This document shows positions 1-8,159 of a stretch of DNA of 15,746 bases, piece after piece. The DNA is from CBDUUP01 sp965370435 (GTDB taxonomy: Bacteria; Chloroflexota; Anaerolineae; Anaerolineales; UBA11579), in contig CBDUUP010000057.1 in NCBI GenBank assembly GCA_965370435.1, positions 1 through 15,746 of the forward strand, read 5' to 3'. Made by a program: the position numbers and the translations under genes. The notes beneath the pieces are model-generated. The model saw only the letters and a list, made by a program, of their open reading frames with translations. It searched no databases and was not told where the DNA came from. Numbering within the stretch: position 1 is the stretch's first letter; each line of letters starts with the position of its first letter.

Positions 1-2
1 AT

Positions 3-476
3 CCTTTTCCTGCTGAACTAGGCCGTCAACATCGGGGGGGAGGATTTAGATTAGACAATATCAAAAACTATGGTCATGGTGCAATTGCTACATTTGCACA
101 GCCTGTATCCAAAACCGTAGTCGGATCATCAGATCAAGAGGAAAAAGTACACCCACCGAGCACTTTTATTGTGTGGAAGCCACATCGGGTTGATAAAAGA
201 TTAGCGAGACAAGATGGTTTTTTGTCATGGTATCATACCTTTGATGAAGAAGATGTAGTTTGGAATTATTCGGAGCATATAAAAGAAATTGAAAAAGCAG
301 AGGGACTTGAACTTTTGTTAAAAATAAATATTCCAGCAAAAAAAAGAAATTCTGTATTTAAAGAAGTATTAAGGAGAGGAACTAACGAACATGATCTTTT
401 TGATGATCTTGATGGATTAGGGAAATATCTTTCTCGGATACATAATGAAACCTTGACTCTTCATGCAAAATCTTGA
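3..476 (+). CDS. FRG-domain-like protein, 3' part (5' end outside window)
   Basis: The frame is open from the first complete codon at base 3 to the stop at 474-476, with no ATG before the internal GTG at 171, so the real start lies upstream of the window. The last ~100 residues resemble the C-terminal half of FRG-domain proteins: a stretch around VDKRLARQDGFLSW (family pattern: R-x-x-x-Q-x-G-x-F), then a KINIP segment, and a final DLFDDLDGLGKYL that matches the family's LFPDLDGLA-type ending. The upstream part is not recognisable, so it may belong to another domain or be diverged. FRG proteins are of poorly known function and often sit in accessory or defence-type neighbourhoods. The gene is much richer in A and T than everything after base ~700, which suggests horizontal acquisition. 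It runs convergently with the histidine kinase. Family call moderate; function unknown. Confidence 0.55.
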   Translation, partial: PFPAELGRQHRGGGFRLDNIKNYGHGAIATFAQPVSKTVVGSSDQEEKVHPPSTFIVWKPHRVDKRLARQDGFLSWYHTFDEEDVVWNYSEHIKEIEKAEGLELLLKINIPAKKRNSVFKEVLRRGTNEHDLFDDLDGLGKYLSRIHNETLTLHAKS

Positions 477-726
477 ATTTTTCAAATAATTGGCGACAGG
501 TCGCGGAACCTATTGTCCTTGGGAAACAAGTTTTCCTGATCCGCCACTTTTGAAGCACTCACTCTCTAGAGAGACGGTTTCTAGTACAGAAAAATCGAGA
601 TAGAACCATCATCAAGTAAATTGTAAGCGAATTCGCTGTAGTGGACAAATAAGGTTGAACCCGCCCCTTGTGTTTCTTTTGGTGATAATCTAGAGGTGGG
701 CGACGGTATTGAATTGCGTCTTCAGG

Positions 727-3700
727 TTATTTTTCGGCGATTGGGAGGAGGAGGGTGAAGGTGGTCCCCACCCCAACCTCACTTTCCACCTCAATGCTGC
801 CTTCGTTGGCTTCCACCAGCTTCTTGGATATGGCCAGGCCCAGCCCGATGCCGCGGGCTTTGGTGGTGAAGAGAGGCTCGAAGAGTTTACTCATGTTCTC
901 CTCGGAGATACCGACGCCGGTGTCGGCGATTGTCAGGCTCAGTGTCTCCCTCTCTACTTGAGCGCGGAGGGTCAGGTCGCCCCCCTCCGGCATGGCCTGG
1001 TAAGCGTTGGCGACCAGGTTGGACAACACCTGGCCGATCTGGGAGGGGTCAACATACACAGTAGGCAGATCGGTGGCTATCTCGGAGGTAACTTCTATCC
1101 CCGCGGGGGCAGGATGTTTCAACAGCGTTGCAGCGACCAACTCGGTTGGGGTCACCTCTTTTCTATCCGCTATCTGGGAGCGGGAGAACCCCAGCAAGTC
1201 CGAGATGATCTTCGAAGCGCCTCGGGTCTCCGTTGAGATGATCTCCAGATATTCTTTGACGTTTTCGTCCAGATCAGCCAGCACCGTCTGGAGATAGTAG
1301 GCTGCGTTGGAAATCACGCCCAGGGGGTTGCGCAGTTCGTGGCTCACACTGCCGGCCAGTTCGCCCAGCATGGCCAGTCTCTCCTGGCGCACCAGGGATT
1401 CCTGGGCGACTTGCAGTTCCTGAGTGCGCTCCTCGACCAGAACTTCAAGCTGCTGGCGGTGTTGGGACAATTCATCTTCAGCCTGTACGATGGTGATAAT
1501 ATCCCCAATTTGGGAGGCAATGGTCTCAAGAGTGGCGCGAATGGGGAGAGGGATTTCTTCAAAGACGCCTGAAGCCGCATTGAGGGATGCGATAACCTGA
1601 TCTTTATGCTGCACGGGAATGATAGCGCCAGCATAATCCTTCAAATTGCGGATAGGCCCCTCAACGGGCAAGTCTAAATCCTTGAGCTGGGAGTAAACCG
1701 GCTTGCCCGCCATGATCAAACGCGCTCTAGGTGAGTCGGCCTCAAGGTGGGATAATTCCTCTATAACTTCTGGGGCTGCCCCTCTGGCGTGGGCGAGGTT
1801 AAAGTCACCAGATACCTGGTCAACGAGATAGATCCCGCAGTAATCCAGACCGGGCAGGGATAAGATTGCCTCGACGCACAACTGCATGGTTTCCTCAATC
1901 CCGGATGCAGCGCTCAGCGCCAGACCGAGATCGCGTTGGGTGCGGACCAGGGTCTCCGCCTGCTTGCGCTCGGTCACGTCTTGGGTGATCATCCCCAACC
2001 CCTCACCAACCTTAAAAGCGTTGATATTCAGGAACATATCACCGAATGGAGAGGAGGGGATGACGTCATCTGACGAGAAAGGAATTCCGGTCTCGATGAC
2101 CTTCTTATACTCGTCATAGCGGCCAGTCTCTACCAGGTCAGGCACAATATCAAGAATGTTCTTTCCGATCATCTCATCTTCGGTAGTTTCGGGAGAGAAA
2201 AACTTCATACCCCTCTCATTGACCATCAAGTAATTGAGTTCTGAATCAAAAAGGAAGATGGATTCGGTTGCGGAGGCCATAAAGCGGCGTAATCTTTCCT
2301 CGCTTTCTCTCAACGCGCTCTCCGTCTCTTTACGCTCGGTGATGTCCTTGAAGGTCACGACTGCGCCCTCGATGCCGCCCTGCGGGTTGCGTATGGGGGC
2401 GCTGATGTATTCCACCGGGAAGCTGCTGCCGTCTTTGCGCCAAAAGACTTCGCTATCTACGTGACGCACCGCGCCGTCCCGGAAGGCTGCATAGATAGGG
2501 CATTCCTCTCTAGGGTAAGGCGAGCCGTCGGGTTTCGTGTGGTGGAGGACCTGGTGCTGGCTCTTGCCAATGAGTTCCTCTGGCTCCCAGCCAATGAACT
2601 CCGCCGCGGCGGGGTTCACAAAAGTGGTGTTCCCATCCAGGTCCAGACCATAGATCCCCTCCCCGGCTGCTTCCAGGATCAGTTCGTTTTGCCGGCGAAG
2701 CTCTTCCAGGGCGGCCTCGGCCTGCCTTGCCTCGGTCCGGTCTCTGAAAACCAAGACCACGCCGGTCAATTCGTCCTGGGTATTGAAAATAGGCGCGGCG
2801 CTGTCTGCGATGGGGATCTCTGCGCCGTCTTTGCCGATCAATAGGGTGTCGTTTGCCAGGCCGACGATGATTCCTTCTTGTATAACCTGGGTGACCGGAC
2901 TCTCGACCGTCTGGCGGGTCTTCTCGCTGATGATAGGGAATACCTCATCGAGAGGCTTTCCCTGAGCATCCTTCAACTTCCATCCGGTCAATATCTCGGC
3001 TATGGGGTTCATACGTTCAATTCGGCCCTGGACATCGGTGGCAATTACGCCATCCCCGATGCTGTCCAGGGTGGCGCGGATGTTTTGTTCGCTGGCGTAT
3101 AATGCTGCTTCGGCTTGTTTGCGCTCGGTGATGTTTTCGGCTATAACGCCAAGTCCGTCGCCGACTTTGAAACATACAAAGCTCACACATAAGTCGCCAA
3201 GCGTCGGATGGGGAACGGTTACTTCATGCTCATATTTCACGCCCGTCTTGATAACCTCAGAGAAGTGGGGAAATTCGTCTTTCAGGAAAGGATAAAAAAG
3301 CTCGAAATTTTCTCCCACGACATCTTCTTTAGATTTAATGGTTGGGATGCCCTGGTAAATGGCCTCTAAAGCTCCCTGGTTGATCTCAAGAATATTCAAG
3401 TCTGCGTCAAGAACATGATAACTGTTATCCGCCGAGTTGATAAACTTGCTGAGTCTCTCTTCGCTCTCCCGCAGGGCCTGCTCCGACTGCACCCGCTCGG
3501 TGATTTCAATAATGGAAACGTAAACCTGCGACCAGGTTTCCTCGTAGCCGGGGGGCAGGGATAGTCTCAGGCTCACGTTCATTTTCTCCCCTTGCAAGGT
3601 CTGGTTTACGATTTCGGTCACGAAAGTGGTTTGGCCTTCGGCCAGGGCGATCAGTTCTTCTTTGAAAACCGCGTAGGTTTCATCTTGAAAGACCCGGTCC

Positions 3701-4437
3701 AGCTTACCCAGGAGCGCTTCTTTGCTTTTTGCTTTGTACATCTCCAGGGTGGCATCGTTCACATCTATGATGACGGCCATTTGGGCGCAATGGGCTACAT
3801 CTTTTGGATGTTCATCGAAATGGGCGCGGAAGTCGGAGACGCCCTTTTCTCTCAGATCATCAACATACTTTTTGATAGCCGAGAAGTCTTCCTCCCAGAG
3901 GGAGATGGGGGAGGCCTCGAATAGGCTGCGGTAGCGGGCTTCGCTCTCCTGGATGGTTTGCTCATCCTGTTTGCGCTCGGTGATGTCTCTTGCTATCCCC
4001 TCAACCCCAACCAGTTCGCCATCCTCAAAAAAGGGCGTTTGGCGATCTTCCATCCAGATAATGTCGCCATTTTTATGGATCCACCGCACAATGTGGGGCC
4101 GCTCTGCTATTTGTCCGGTTAGAAAATCTTCTAGGCCCTTCTGGTCATCCGGGTGAATGATTTGAAGGCCTAAAGTTGGGTTCTGGTAGAAATCATCGGG
4201 GGCGTATCCGGTGATGGATGTGACCGTAGGGCTGATAAACTCAAAAACGGGTTCAGGGATCATTCTGAATCGATAGATGATATCCGGGGCGTTGTCCACC
4301 AGACGTTTATAACGCTCCTCGCTCTCCCGCAGGGCTGCATCCGCCTGTTCGCGCTCATCTATTGACTCAGTTCCAGGGGGGGAAGTTGTCTCTTTGGATG
4401 AAACCGGTTTTGGTTTCTGGCGTTTTTTTTTCGCCAT
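727..4437 (-). CDS. Cytosolic multi-PAS/GAF sensor histidine kinase
   Basis: Product of 1236 residues: autophosphorylating sensor kinase of a two-component system. Order: short basic low-complexity N-terminus (MAKKKRQKPK), then six PAS segments (about 40-155, 168-317, 328-440, 450-570, 585-702, 715-825), most closed by an ITERK-type linker. They are followed by a GAF domain (about 835-985), a coiled coil (988-1020), HisKA with H-box SVSHELRNPLG (phosphoacceptor His1033), and HATPase_c with N-box (NLVANAYQAM), DTGVGI and GIGLGLAI motifs. No membrane segment and no receiver domain are visible, so it should be a soluble kinase with a separate partner; none is adjacent. The second PAS has the SPISLWEEDFS variant start. 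The start is the ATG at 4437 with AAGGAG 9 bases upstream; a TTG 36 bases further up is less likely. Ligands cannot be told from sequence. Confidence 0.93.
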   Translation of the reverse strand: MAKKKRQKPKPVSSKETTSPPGTESIDEREQADAALRESEERYKRLVDNAPDIIYRFRMIPEPVFEFISPTVTSITGYAPDDFYQNPTLGLQIIHPDDQKGLEDFLTGQIAERPHIVRWIHKNGDIIWMEDRQTPFFEDGELVGVEGIARDITERKQDEQTIQESEARYRSLFEASPISLWEEDFSAIKKYVDDLREKGVSDFRAHFDEHPKDVAHCAQMAVIIDVNDATLEMYKAKSKEALLGKLDRVFQDETYAVFKEELIALAEGQTTFVTEIVNQTLQGEKMNVSLRLSLPPGYEETWSQVYVSIIEITERVQSEQALRESEERLSKFINSADNSYHVLDADLNILEINQGALEAIYQGIPTIKSKEDVVGENFELFYPFLKDEFPHFSEVIKTGVKYEHEVTVPHPTLGDLCVSFVCFKVGDGLGVIAENITERKQAEAALYASEQNIRATLDSIGDGVIATDVQGRIERMNPIAEILTGWKLKDAQGKPLDEVFPIISEKTRQTVESPVTQVIQEGIIVGLANDTLLIGKDGAEIPIADSAAPIFNTQDELTGVVLVFRDRTEARQAEAALEELRRQNELILEAAGEGIYGLDLDGNTTFVNPAAAEFIGWEPEELIGKSQHQVLHHTKPDGSPYPREECPIYAAFRDGAVRHVDSEVFWRKDGSSFPVEYISAPIRNPQGGIEGAVVTFKDITERKETESALRESEERLRRFMASATESIFLFDSELNYLMVNERGMKFFSPETTEDEMIGKNILDIVPDLVETGRYDEYKKVIETGIPFSSDDVIPSSPFGDMFLNINAFKVGEGLGMITQDVTERKQAETLVRTQRDLGLALSAASGIEETMQLCVEAILSLPGLDYCGIYLVDQVSGDFNLAHARGAAPEVIEELSHLEADSPRARLIMAGKPVYSQLKDLDLPVEGPIRNLKDYAGAIIPVQHKDQVIASLNAASGVFEEIPLPIRATLETIASQIGDIITIVQAEDELSQHRQQLEVLVEERTQELQVAQESLVRQERLAMLGELAGSVSHELRNPLGVISNAAYYLQTVLADLDENVKEYLEIISTETRGASKIISDLLGFSRSQIADRKEVTPTELVAATLLKHPAPAGIEVTSEIATDLPTVYVDPSQIGQVLSNLVANAYQAMPEGGDLTLRAQVERETLSLTIADTGVGISEENMSKLFEPLFTTKARGIGLGLAISKKLVEANEGSIEVESEVGVGTTFTLLLPIAEK

Positions 4438-4446
4438 CCTGGTGAT

Positions 4447-4452
4447 CTCCTT
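4447..4452 (-). promoter_or_regulatory. Ribosome binding site of the histidine kinase gene
   Basis: AAGGAG on the minus strand, 9 bases before the ATG at 4437. It decides the start: the alternative in-frame TTG at 4473 lies upstream of this site, would translate through it, and has no clear Shine-Dalgarno of its own. Confidence 0.75.
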
Positions 4453-4541
4453 ATGGCCATCACTGGACGCCAATTATTTGCCCCCGCATGATCTGGCAAT
4501 CATGAGTGAGGATGTTCCCGATACATGAAAATTAGGGGTTT

Positions 4542-4547
4542 ATTATA
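4542..4547 (-). promoter_or_regulatory. Possible -10 box for the histidine kinase gene
   Basis: A perfect TATAAT on the minus strand about 105 bases before the ATG. No convincing -35 is present at 16-18 bases (the best nearby is TGAACA with a spacer of about 21). Between this box and the gene there is a 6-6-6 inverted repeat, CATGAT at 4487-4492 and ATCATG at 4499-4504, which could be a regulator site or part of the leader. Confidence 0.3.
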
Positions 4548-4680
4548 TCCTATTTACTGCATCTACATTGTTCATTTTGCCTGAATCACGCCAGCGCATC
4601 TGAATCTGAATTACGCTGGGGAGCAAAGGCCGGGTGGATGCTAAAAAGCCGCTGTCCATGCAAAAGTATCCTTAATGAAT

Positions 4681-4720
4681 TGATGCGAGATTCGTTAGGT
4701 GATACTCGAATCTCGCATCA
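4681..4720 (-). terminator. 14-bp perfect stem-loop, probable transcript end of the DUF4349 unit
   Basis: TGATGCGAGATTCG at 4681-4694 is the exact reverse complement of 4707-4720, with a 12-base loop. It starts 26 bases past the stop of the minus-strand gene ending at 4747. There is no run of U after it in the minus direction (the sequence goes ATTCATTAAGG), so it is not a classic intrinsic terminator. It could protect the 3' end or, less likely, be an operator or a small repeat. Confidence 0.5.
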
Positions 4721-4746
4721 TATGTTTAATCTCTCAAGGTTTTATT

Positions 4747-5739
4747 CTATTCCTCAGGCTCCTTTTTCACGGGGCCGCGGAGCATACGGACGGCGATCCA
4801 GTACCCGCCAAAGACGATTGATCCGGCGATCAACAACCAGGGCAGCACGCCAATGCCGAAGGCGATCAGGAAATCAATGAAGCTCTGCAGGTTATCCACC
4901 AGCCCATCGAAGGCATCTTTGGCCGTCACGCCGGGCTGCCAGCGCACCGGTGTGGGGGTCGGTGTGGGCGTGGGTGTGGGGTAGGGCGTCGAGGTGGGGA
5001 AAAAGGGGCTGATGGTGATGGTGATCTTGGAGAACTGGGCCGTCTGGGACAGGTATTGCAGGCGTCCTTTGAGGCCTTCGATCTCGGCTTCGCGTTGGGT
5101 GAGCTGCTGTTCGATGTCTAGCAGGTCTTCGGTGGTCTCGGCCCCCGCCATGATCTCCAAGAGGCGGTCGCGGGCCGCTTCCATCGATTCCAGGCGCGCC
5201 TGGGTGTCGGCAAATTCCTCGGTGACGTCCTGGCTGGTTTCAGTGCGGGCGGTGACGAAGATGGCCAGGTTGGCGATGCTGAACATGGCTTCATCATATT
5301 GATCCACCGGCACTCGGATGGTCATGTAAATGGTGGGGTCGCGGGTCTCGCTGCCCCCGCCCTCCACGCTAGAGACCACGTAAGCGCCCTGGCGGGACAA
5401 ATCCTTCACCATCGCCTGGATGACGTCGCGGGCCGCGCGGGTGTCTTCCACGGTGATGGCGATGTCGGCCTCTCGGACGATGAGGCGCTGGATGGATTCG
5501 GCGCCGGTTTTCGAGTTGGAGTCGCCGGGGGCGAAGCCAGAATCATCCCCCTCAACGCCGGATTGTATGACAGGAGTCCCTCCGATTTCGACAATCACGG
5601 TTGCAACAATCTGTCCCCCGTCCGCCGGGGCTGAATAGCATCCGGCAAGGAGCGGCATAGTTAGAAACAGAAAGCCCAACAATATCCAAGGTTTGGCAAG
5701 AGATGGGCGGCGCACAAGTTTGCGATCGGGGGTATTCAT
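4747..5739 (-). CDS. DUF4349 lipoprotein, copy A
   Basis: 330 residues. N-terminal signal with lipobox LLAGC (Cys34), then a short disordered stretch. The DUF4349 core begins at about residue 81 (QRLIVREADIAITVEDTRAA). A long coiled-coil part (TEEFADTQARLESMEAARDR through DIEQQLTQREAEIEGLKGRL) leads to a TP-repeat linker and one C-terminal membrane helix (about 290-315, VLPWLLIAGSIVFGGYW) with a charged tail (GPVKKEPEE). Inferred topology: lipid anchor at one end, membrane helix at the other, core outside the cytoplasmic membrane. DUF4349 has no established function. The ATG at 5739 is preferred because AGGAG lies 7 bases upstream; an ATG at 5796 has no such site. It probably shares a transcript with the gene starting at 6834 (75-base gap). 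Compared with copy B I count about 14 differences over 165 core residues, while the ends differ strongly. Confidence 0.85.
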   Translation of the reverse strand: MNTPDRKLVRRPSLAKPWILLGFLFLTMPLLAGCYSAPADGGQIVATVIVEIGGTPVIQSGVEGDDSGFAPGDSNSKTGAESIQRLIVREADIAITVEDTRAARDVIQAMVKDLSRQGAYVVSSVEGGGSETRDPTIYMTIRVPVDQYDEAMFSIANLAIFVTARTETSQDVTEEFADTQARLESMEAARDRLLEIMAGAETTEDLLDIEQQLTQREAEIEGLKGRLQYLSQTAQFSKITITISPFFPTSTPYPTPTPTPTPTPVRWQPGVTAKDAFDGLVDNLQSFIDFLIAFGIGVLPWLLIAGSIVFGGYWIAVRMLRGPVKKEPEE

Positions 5740-5746
5740 TTTTCTT

Positions 5747-5751
5747 CTCCT
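5747..5751 (-). promoter_or_regulatory. Ribosome binding site of DUF4349 copy A
   Basis: AGGAG followed by AAGAAAA and ATG on the minus strand. The same 15-base string AGGAGAAGAAAAATG also precedes copy B at 6834, so the start region was duplicated with the gene. It fixes the start at 5739 rather than 5796. Confidence 0.7.
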
Positions 5752-5814
5752 ATGTGATATTGGCTCTACTACGATGGAAGATAAGCGCACTTCCATCGGC
5801 AGAGCCTGGATTTG

Positions 5815-6834
5815 CTATTTCGGCTCGCTCTCATTTTTGAGGTACTTATTAAATACCCTGACGCCCAGACGGAAGACTACGTACACGACCAATCCAAATA
5901 GCGCCATCCAGGGCAGCACGGCGATGGTGAAGACCAGCAGGAAATCTATAAAGCCCTGCATGTTTCCGACCAGTCCGTCGAAGGCATCTTTGGCCGTCTC
6001 ACCTGGCTTCCAGATCACCGGAGTGGAGGTCGGCCAGGGGGTGGGAGTGGAAGTTGGCGAGGGTGTGGGGATAAAGGGGCTGATGGTCATGGTGATCTTG
6101 GAGAACTGGGCGGTCTGGGACAGGTATTGCAGTCGCCCTTTGAGGCCTTCGATCTCGGCTTCCCGCTGGGTGAGCTGCTGTTCGATGTCGAGCAGGTCTT
6201 CGGTGGTTTCGGCTCCCGCCATGATCGCCAAGAGGCGGTCGCGGGCCGCTTCCATCGATTCCAGGCGCGCCAGAGTGTCGTAATATTGCTCGGTGACATC
6301 CTGGCTGGTTTCGGTGCGGGATGTGACGAAAATAGCCATATTGACGATGCGGAACATGGCTTCGTCGTATTGATCCACCGGCACTCGGATGGTCATGTAA
6401 ATGGTGGGGTCGCGGGTCTGGCTGCCCCCACCCTCCACGCTGGAGACCACGTAGGCGCCCTGGCGGGACATATCCTTCACCATCGCCTGGATGACGTCAC
6501 GAGCCGCGCGGGTGTCCTCCACAGTTATGCCGATGTCGGCTTCCCGGACGATGAGGCGTTCGATTGATTGCGCGCCGGGCTTGGTGGCGGAATCACTCGA
6601 AGAGGGATCGGAATCCCCTCCATCAATGCCGCTTTCGGCGTCTGGTTCTTGCGCTACGATGGAGGTTACGACGATAGCTTGTCCTTCGACTACTACCTCC
6701 TCGTAAATAGGATCCATGACATCAGCCGCTGCGCATCCGGTCATCCACAACAGGGCTACAATGCAGGCGCATGCAAGCGTCCATCTTCCGCCCCTGAATG
6801 GTTTGCGGTTAGGTCGACTCTCTCTTCTATTCAT
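5815..6834 (-). CDS. DUF4349 lipoprotein, copy B
   Basis: 339 residues, same design as copy A: signal peptide with WMTGC lipobox (Cys34), acidic/serine-rich stretch (35-88), DUF4349 core from about residue 90 (IERLIVREADIGITVEDTRA), coiled coil, then a proline/threonine linker (PTPSPTSTPTPWPTSTP) and one C-terminal membrane helix near 298-322. The tail is basic (FNKYLKNESEPK). Core residues are nearly those of copy A; changes cluster around the segment RIVNMAIFVTSR and TEQYYDTLAR. The start is the ATG at 6834, preceded by two purine-rich ribosome sites (AAGGAGAAGAAGGAG). A likely promoter lies at 6956-6983. It probably forms an operon with copy A. Function unknown; a surface or envelope role is inferred only from the anchors. 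Confidence 0.85.
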   Translation of the reverse strand: MNRRESRPNRKPFRGGRWTLACACIVALLWMTGCAAADVMDPIYEEVVVEGQAIVVTSIVAQEPDAESGIDGGDSDPSSSDSATKPGAQSIERLIVREADIGITVEDTRAARDVIQAMVKDMSRQGAYVVSSVEGGGSQTRDPTIYMTIRVPVDQYDEAMFRIVNMAIFVTSRTETSQDVTEQYYDTLARLESMEAARDRLLAIMAGAETTEDLLDIEQQLTQREAEIEGLKGRLQYLSQTAQFSKITMTISPFIPTPSPTSTPTPWPTSTPVIWKPGETAKDAFDGLVGNMQGFIDFLLVFTIAVLPWMALFGLVVYVVFRLGVRVFNKYLKNESEPK

Positions 6835-6883
6835 TTTTCTTCTCCTTCTTCTCCTTATGATTTGTATTTACCCTTGACGGACC

Positions 6884-6921
6884 GGCCTCACGACACATGG
6901 CGTTTGCGTCGTGGCGAGGCC
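6884..6921. other. Imperfect long stem-loop between DUF4349 copies B and C
   Basis: GGCCTCACGAC at 6884-6894 pairs with GTCGT (6908-6912) and GAGGCC (6916-6921), with a 3-base bulge GGC at 6913-6915 and a 13-base loop. It sits about 100 bases past the stop of copy C and about 50 bases ahead of copy B, inside the leader if the promoter at 6956-6983 is used. No U run follows on the minus strand. It may be an end structure for the upstream transcript or a leader structure. Confidence 0.35.
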
Positions 6922-6955
6922 ACTTGTGAATATTTTTTCAAGGGCATATGGTTAT

Positions 6956-6983
6956 AGTATACAGATTTTCTCCTGTTGTACAA
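6956..6983 (-). promoter_or_regulatory. Candidate sigma70-type promoter for DUF4349 copies B and A
   Basis: On the minus strand: TTGTAC at 6978-6983, spacer of 16, TATACT at 6956-6961. The -10 matches 5 of 6 positions, the -35 only the first three. It lies about 120 bases before the copy B start, in the 190-base gap after copy C, so copies B and A could be transcribed independently of C. Confidence 0.4.
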
Positions 6984-7024
6984 AATGTGGATTAATGATA
7001 TTTGCAGAGAATCTGAAGTATATA

Positions 7025-8002
7025 CTACTCATCTATAGACGAATTATCCGCTTCTGGAGTTCCATCTTTTCGGTAGTAGCGCAGGAAGATGCGCCACCCC
7101 AGATAAATGACCGCCCCGGCGATAATCCAAAAGGGCAGGGTGGCGATGCTGAAGTTAATCAGGGAGTCCAATAGGGTTTGCAGCCGGTCTAACAATGTCT
7201 CGTAGGCTTTCCGGGCAGTTTCAGCGGGACGCCATCCATATTCCACCGGTTGGCTGAGGACGTAAGGATTGATGGTGATGGAGATTTTGGATAATAAAGC
7301 TGTCTCGCGGAGGTATTGCAGGCGTCCCTTGAGCGCTTCGATGTCGGCTTCGCGTTGGGTGAGCTGCTTTTCGATGTCGAGCAATTCTCTTGTAGTTCCG
7401 GCCCCGGCCATGATCTCCAAGAGGCGGTCGCGGGCTACTTCCATCGATTCTATGCGGTTTTGGAGGTCAATATATTCCTCGGTGACATCCTGGGCGGTCT
7501 CCGAGCGGCCGCTAACTTGAAAGGCCATCTCGGCCAGCCGGTCCATCACCGCGTCAAATTGGCCGACGGGGACGCGGATGGTCATGGAGATTGCAGGGTG
7601 GCGATCCACGGTACCGCCCCATTCGTTGCTGGAGACGACGTAAGCGCCCTCAACGGACATACCGGCCACTATGCCCTCAATGGTTTCCCGCGCCGCGCGG
7701 GTATCCTCGATCACCAGGGTGATGTCCCCTTCTCGAACGATGAGGCGCTCATCGGAGGCGGTTGTTTTGGGACGCTCGTAGGCTGGAGAAGCAAGGCCAG
7801 CAGGAGAAGATTCGTCCATATCGGTGATGGGTCCGCCAGATTCTCCTCCCGCTATTCCATAGGATGGCATTGGCCCTGCGTCCACGACTGATTGAAAGAC
7901 ATTTGAAATGGCTGGCCCCATTAACGCCAAGACAACGATAACGCTCACAACTACGATCAGAATTACGCCAATGGCCCGAATGGTATTGCGAGAGATATTC
8001 AT
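7025..8002 (-). CDS. DUF4349 membrane protein, copy C
   Basis: 325 residues. Unlike copies A and B it has no lipobox: the N-terminus holds an uncleaved-looking membrane helix (about 11-30, IGVILIVVVSVIVVLALMG). A flexible Gly/Ser/Pro stretch follows, then the DUF4349 core from about residue 86 (RLIVREGDITLVIEDTRAA). The coiled coil (TEEYIDLQNRIESMEVARDR, LDIEKQLTQREADIEALKG) and a C-terminal membrane helix (IATLPFWIIAGAVIYLGW) with a polar tail complete it. It lacks the TP-rich linker of the other two. The core keeps the family signature words but is clearly diverged, so it is an older duplicate. The ATG at 8002 has AAGGAG 8 bases upstream. A TATAAT lies at 8053-8058. Function unknown. Confidence 0.85.
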   Translation of the reverse strand: MNISRNTIRAIGVILIVVVSVIVVLALMGPAISNVFQSVVDAGPMPSYGIAGGESGGPITDMDESSPAGLASPAYERPKTTASDERLIVREGDITLVIEDTRAARETIEGIVAGMSVEGAYVVSSNEWGGTVDRHPAISMTIRVPVGQFDAVMDRLAEMAFQVSGRSETAQDVTEEYIDLQNRIESMEVARDRLLEIMAGAGTTRELLDIEKQLTQREADIEALKGRLQYLRETALLSKISITINPYVLSQPVEYGWRPAETARKAYETLLDRLQTLLDSLINFSIATLPFWIIAGAVIYLGWRIFLRYYRKDGTPEADNSSIDE

Positions 8003-8052
8003 TGTCTATTCTCCTTGTGTAGAATAACGAAGATGAGGTGATAGGTTACCAT

Positions 8053-8058
8053 ATTATA
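8053..8058 (-). promoter_or_regulatory. Possible -10 box for DUF4349 copy C
   Basis: Perfect TATAAT on the minus strand, 50 bases before the ATG at 8002. No good -35 at the usual distance. Its position in a 157-base gap before the gene fits a promoter. Confidence 0.35.
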
Positions 8059-8159
8059 CCTGGTTAAACAACTTACCCTGGCAGGCGATGTGAGGTTCAC
8101 CGGCCAGGGCTGTTTATTTCAGTTTAGGGCAATTTAATTCACATTTGTTAGCCCAAATA

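Larger units (their letters stand above)
4438..4746. other. Intergenic region between histidine kinase and first DUF4349 gene (309 bases)
   Basis: No gene is supported here. Reading toward the kinase it holds, in order, a strong stem-loop at 4681-4720 just after the DUF4349 stop, a TATAAT box at 4542-4547, a small inverted repeat at 4487-4504 and the AAGGAG site. A plus-strand open frame from 4638 runs into the DUF4349 gene and is a shadow. Confidence 0.7.

Noticed and set aside
562..573. CTCTCTAGAGAG palindrome between FRG-like gene and kinase
   Set aside because: Short, no gene start nearby (both genes end here); could be chance.
709..1236. Plus-strand open frame opposite the histidine kinase domain
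   Set aside because: Shadow of the kinase's HATPase/HisKA coding; no ribosome site or homology pattern.
4438..4473. Upstream TTG start for the histidine kinase
   Set aside because: It would translate through the AAGGAG site that serves the ATG at 4437.
4940..4990. GT/GG-rich repeated stretch
   Set aside because: It encodes the TP-repeat linker of DUF4349 copy A, so it is coding low complexity rather than a separate DNA element.
5740..5796. Upstream ATG start for DUF4349 copy A
   Set aside because: No ribosome site, and it would place 19 polar residues before a normal lipoprotein signal; AGGAG favours 5739.
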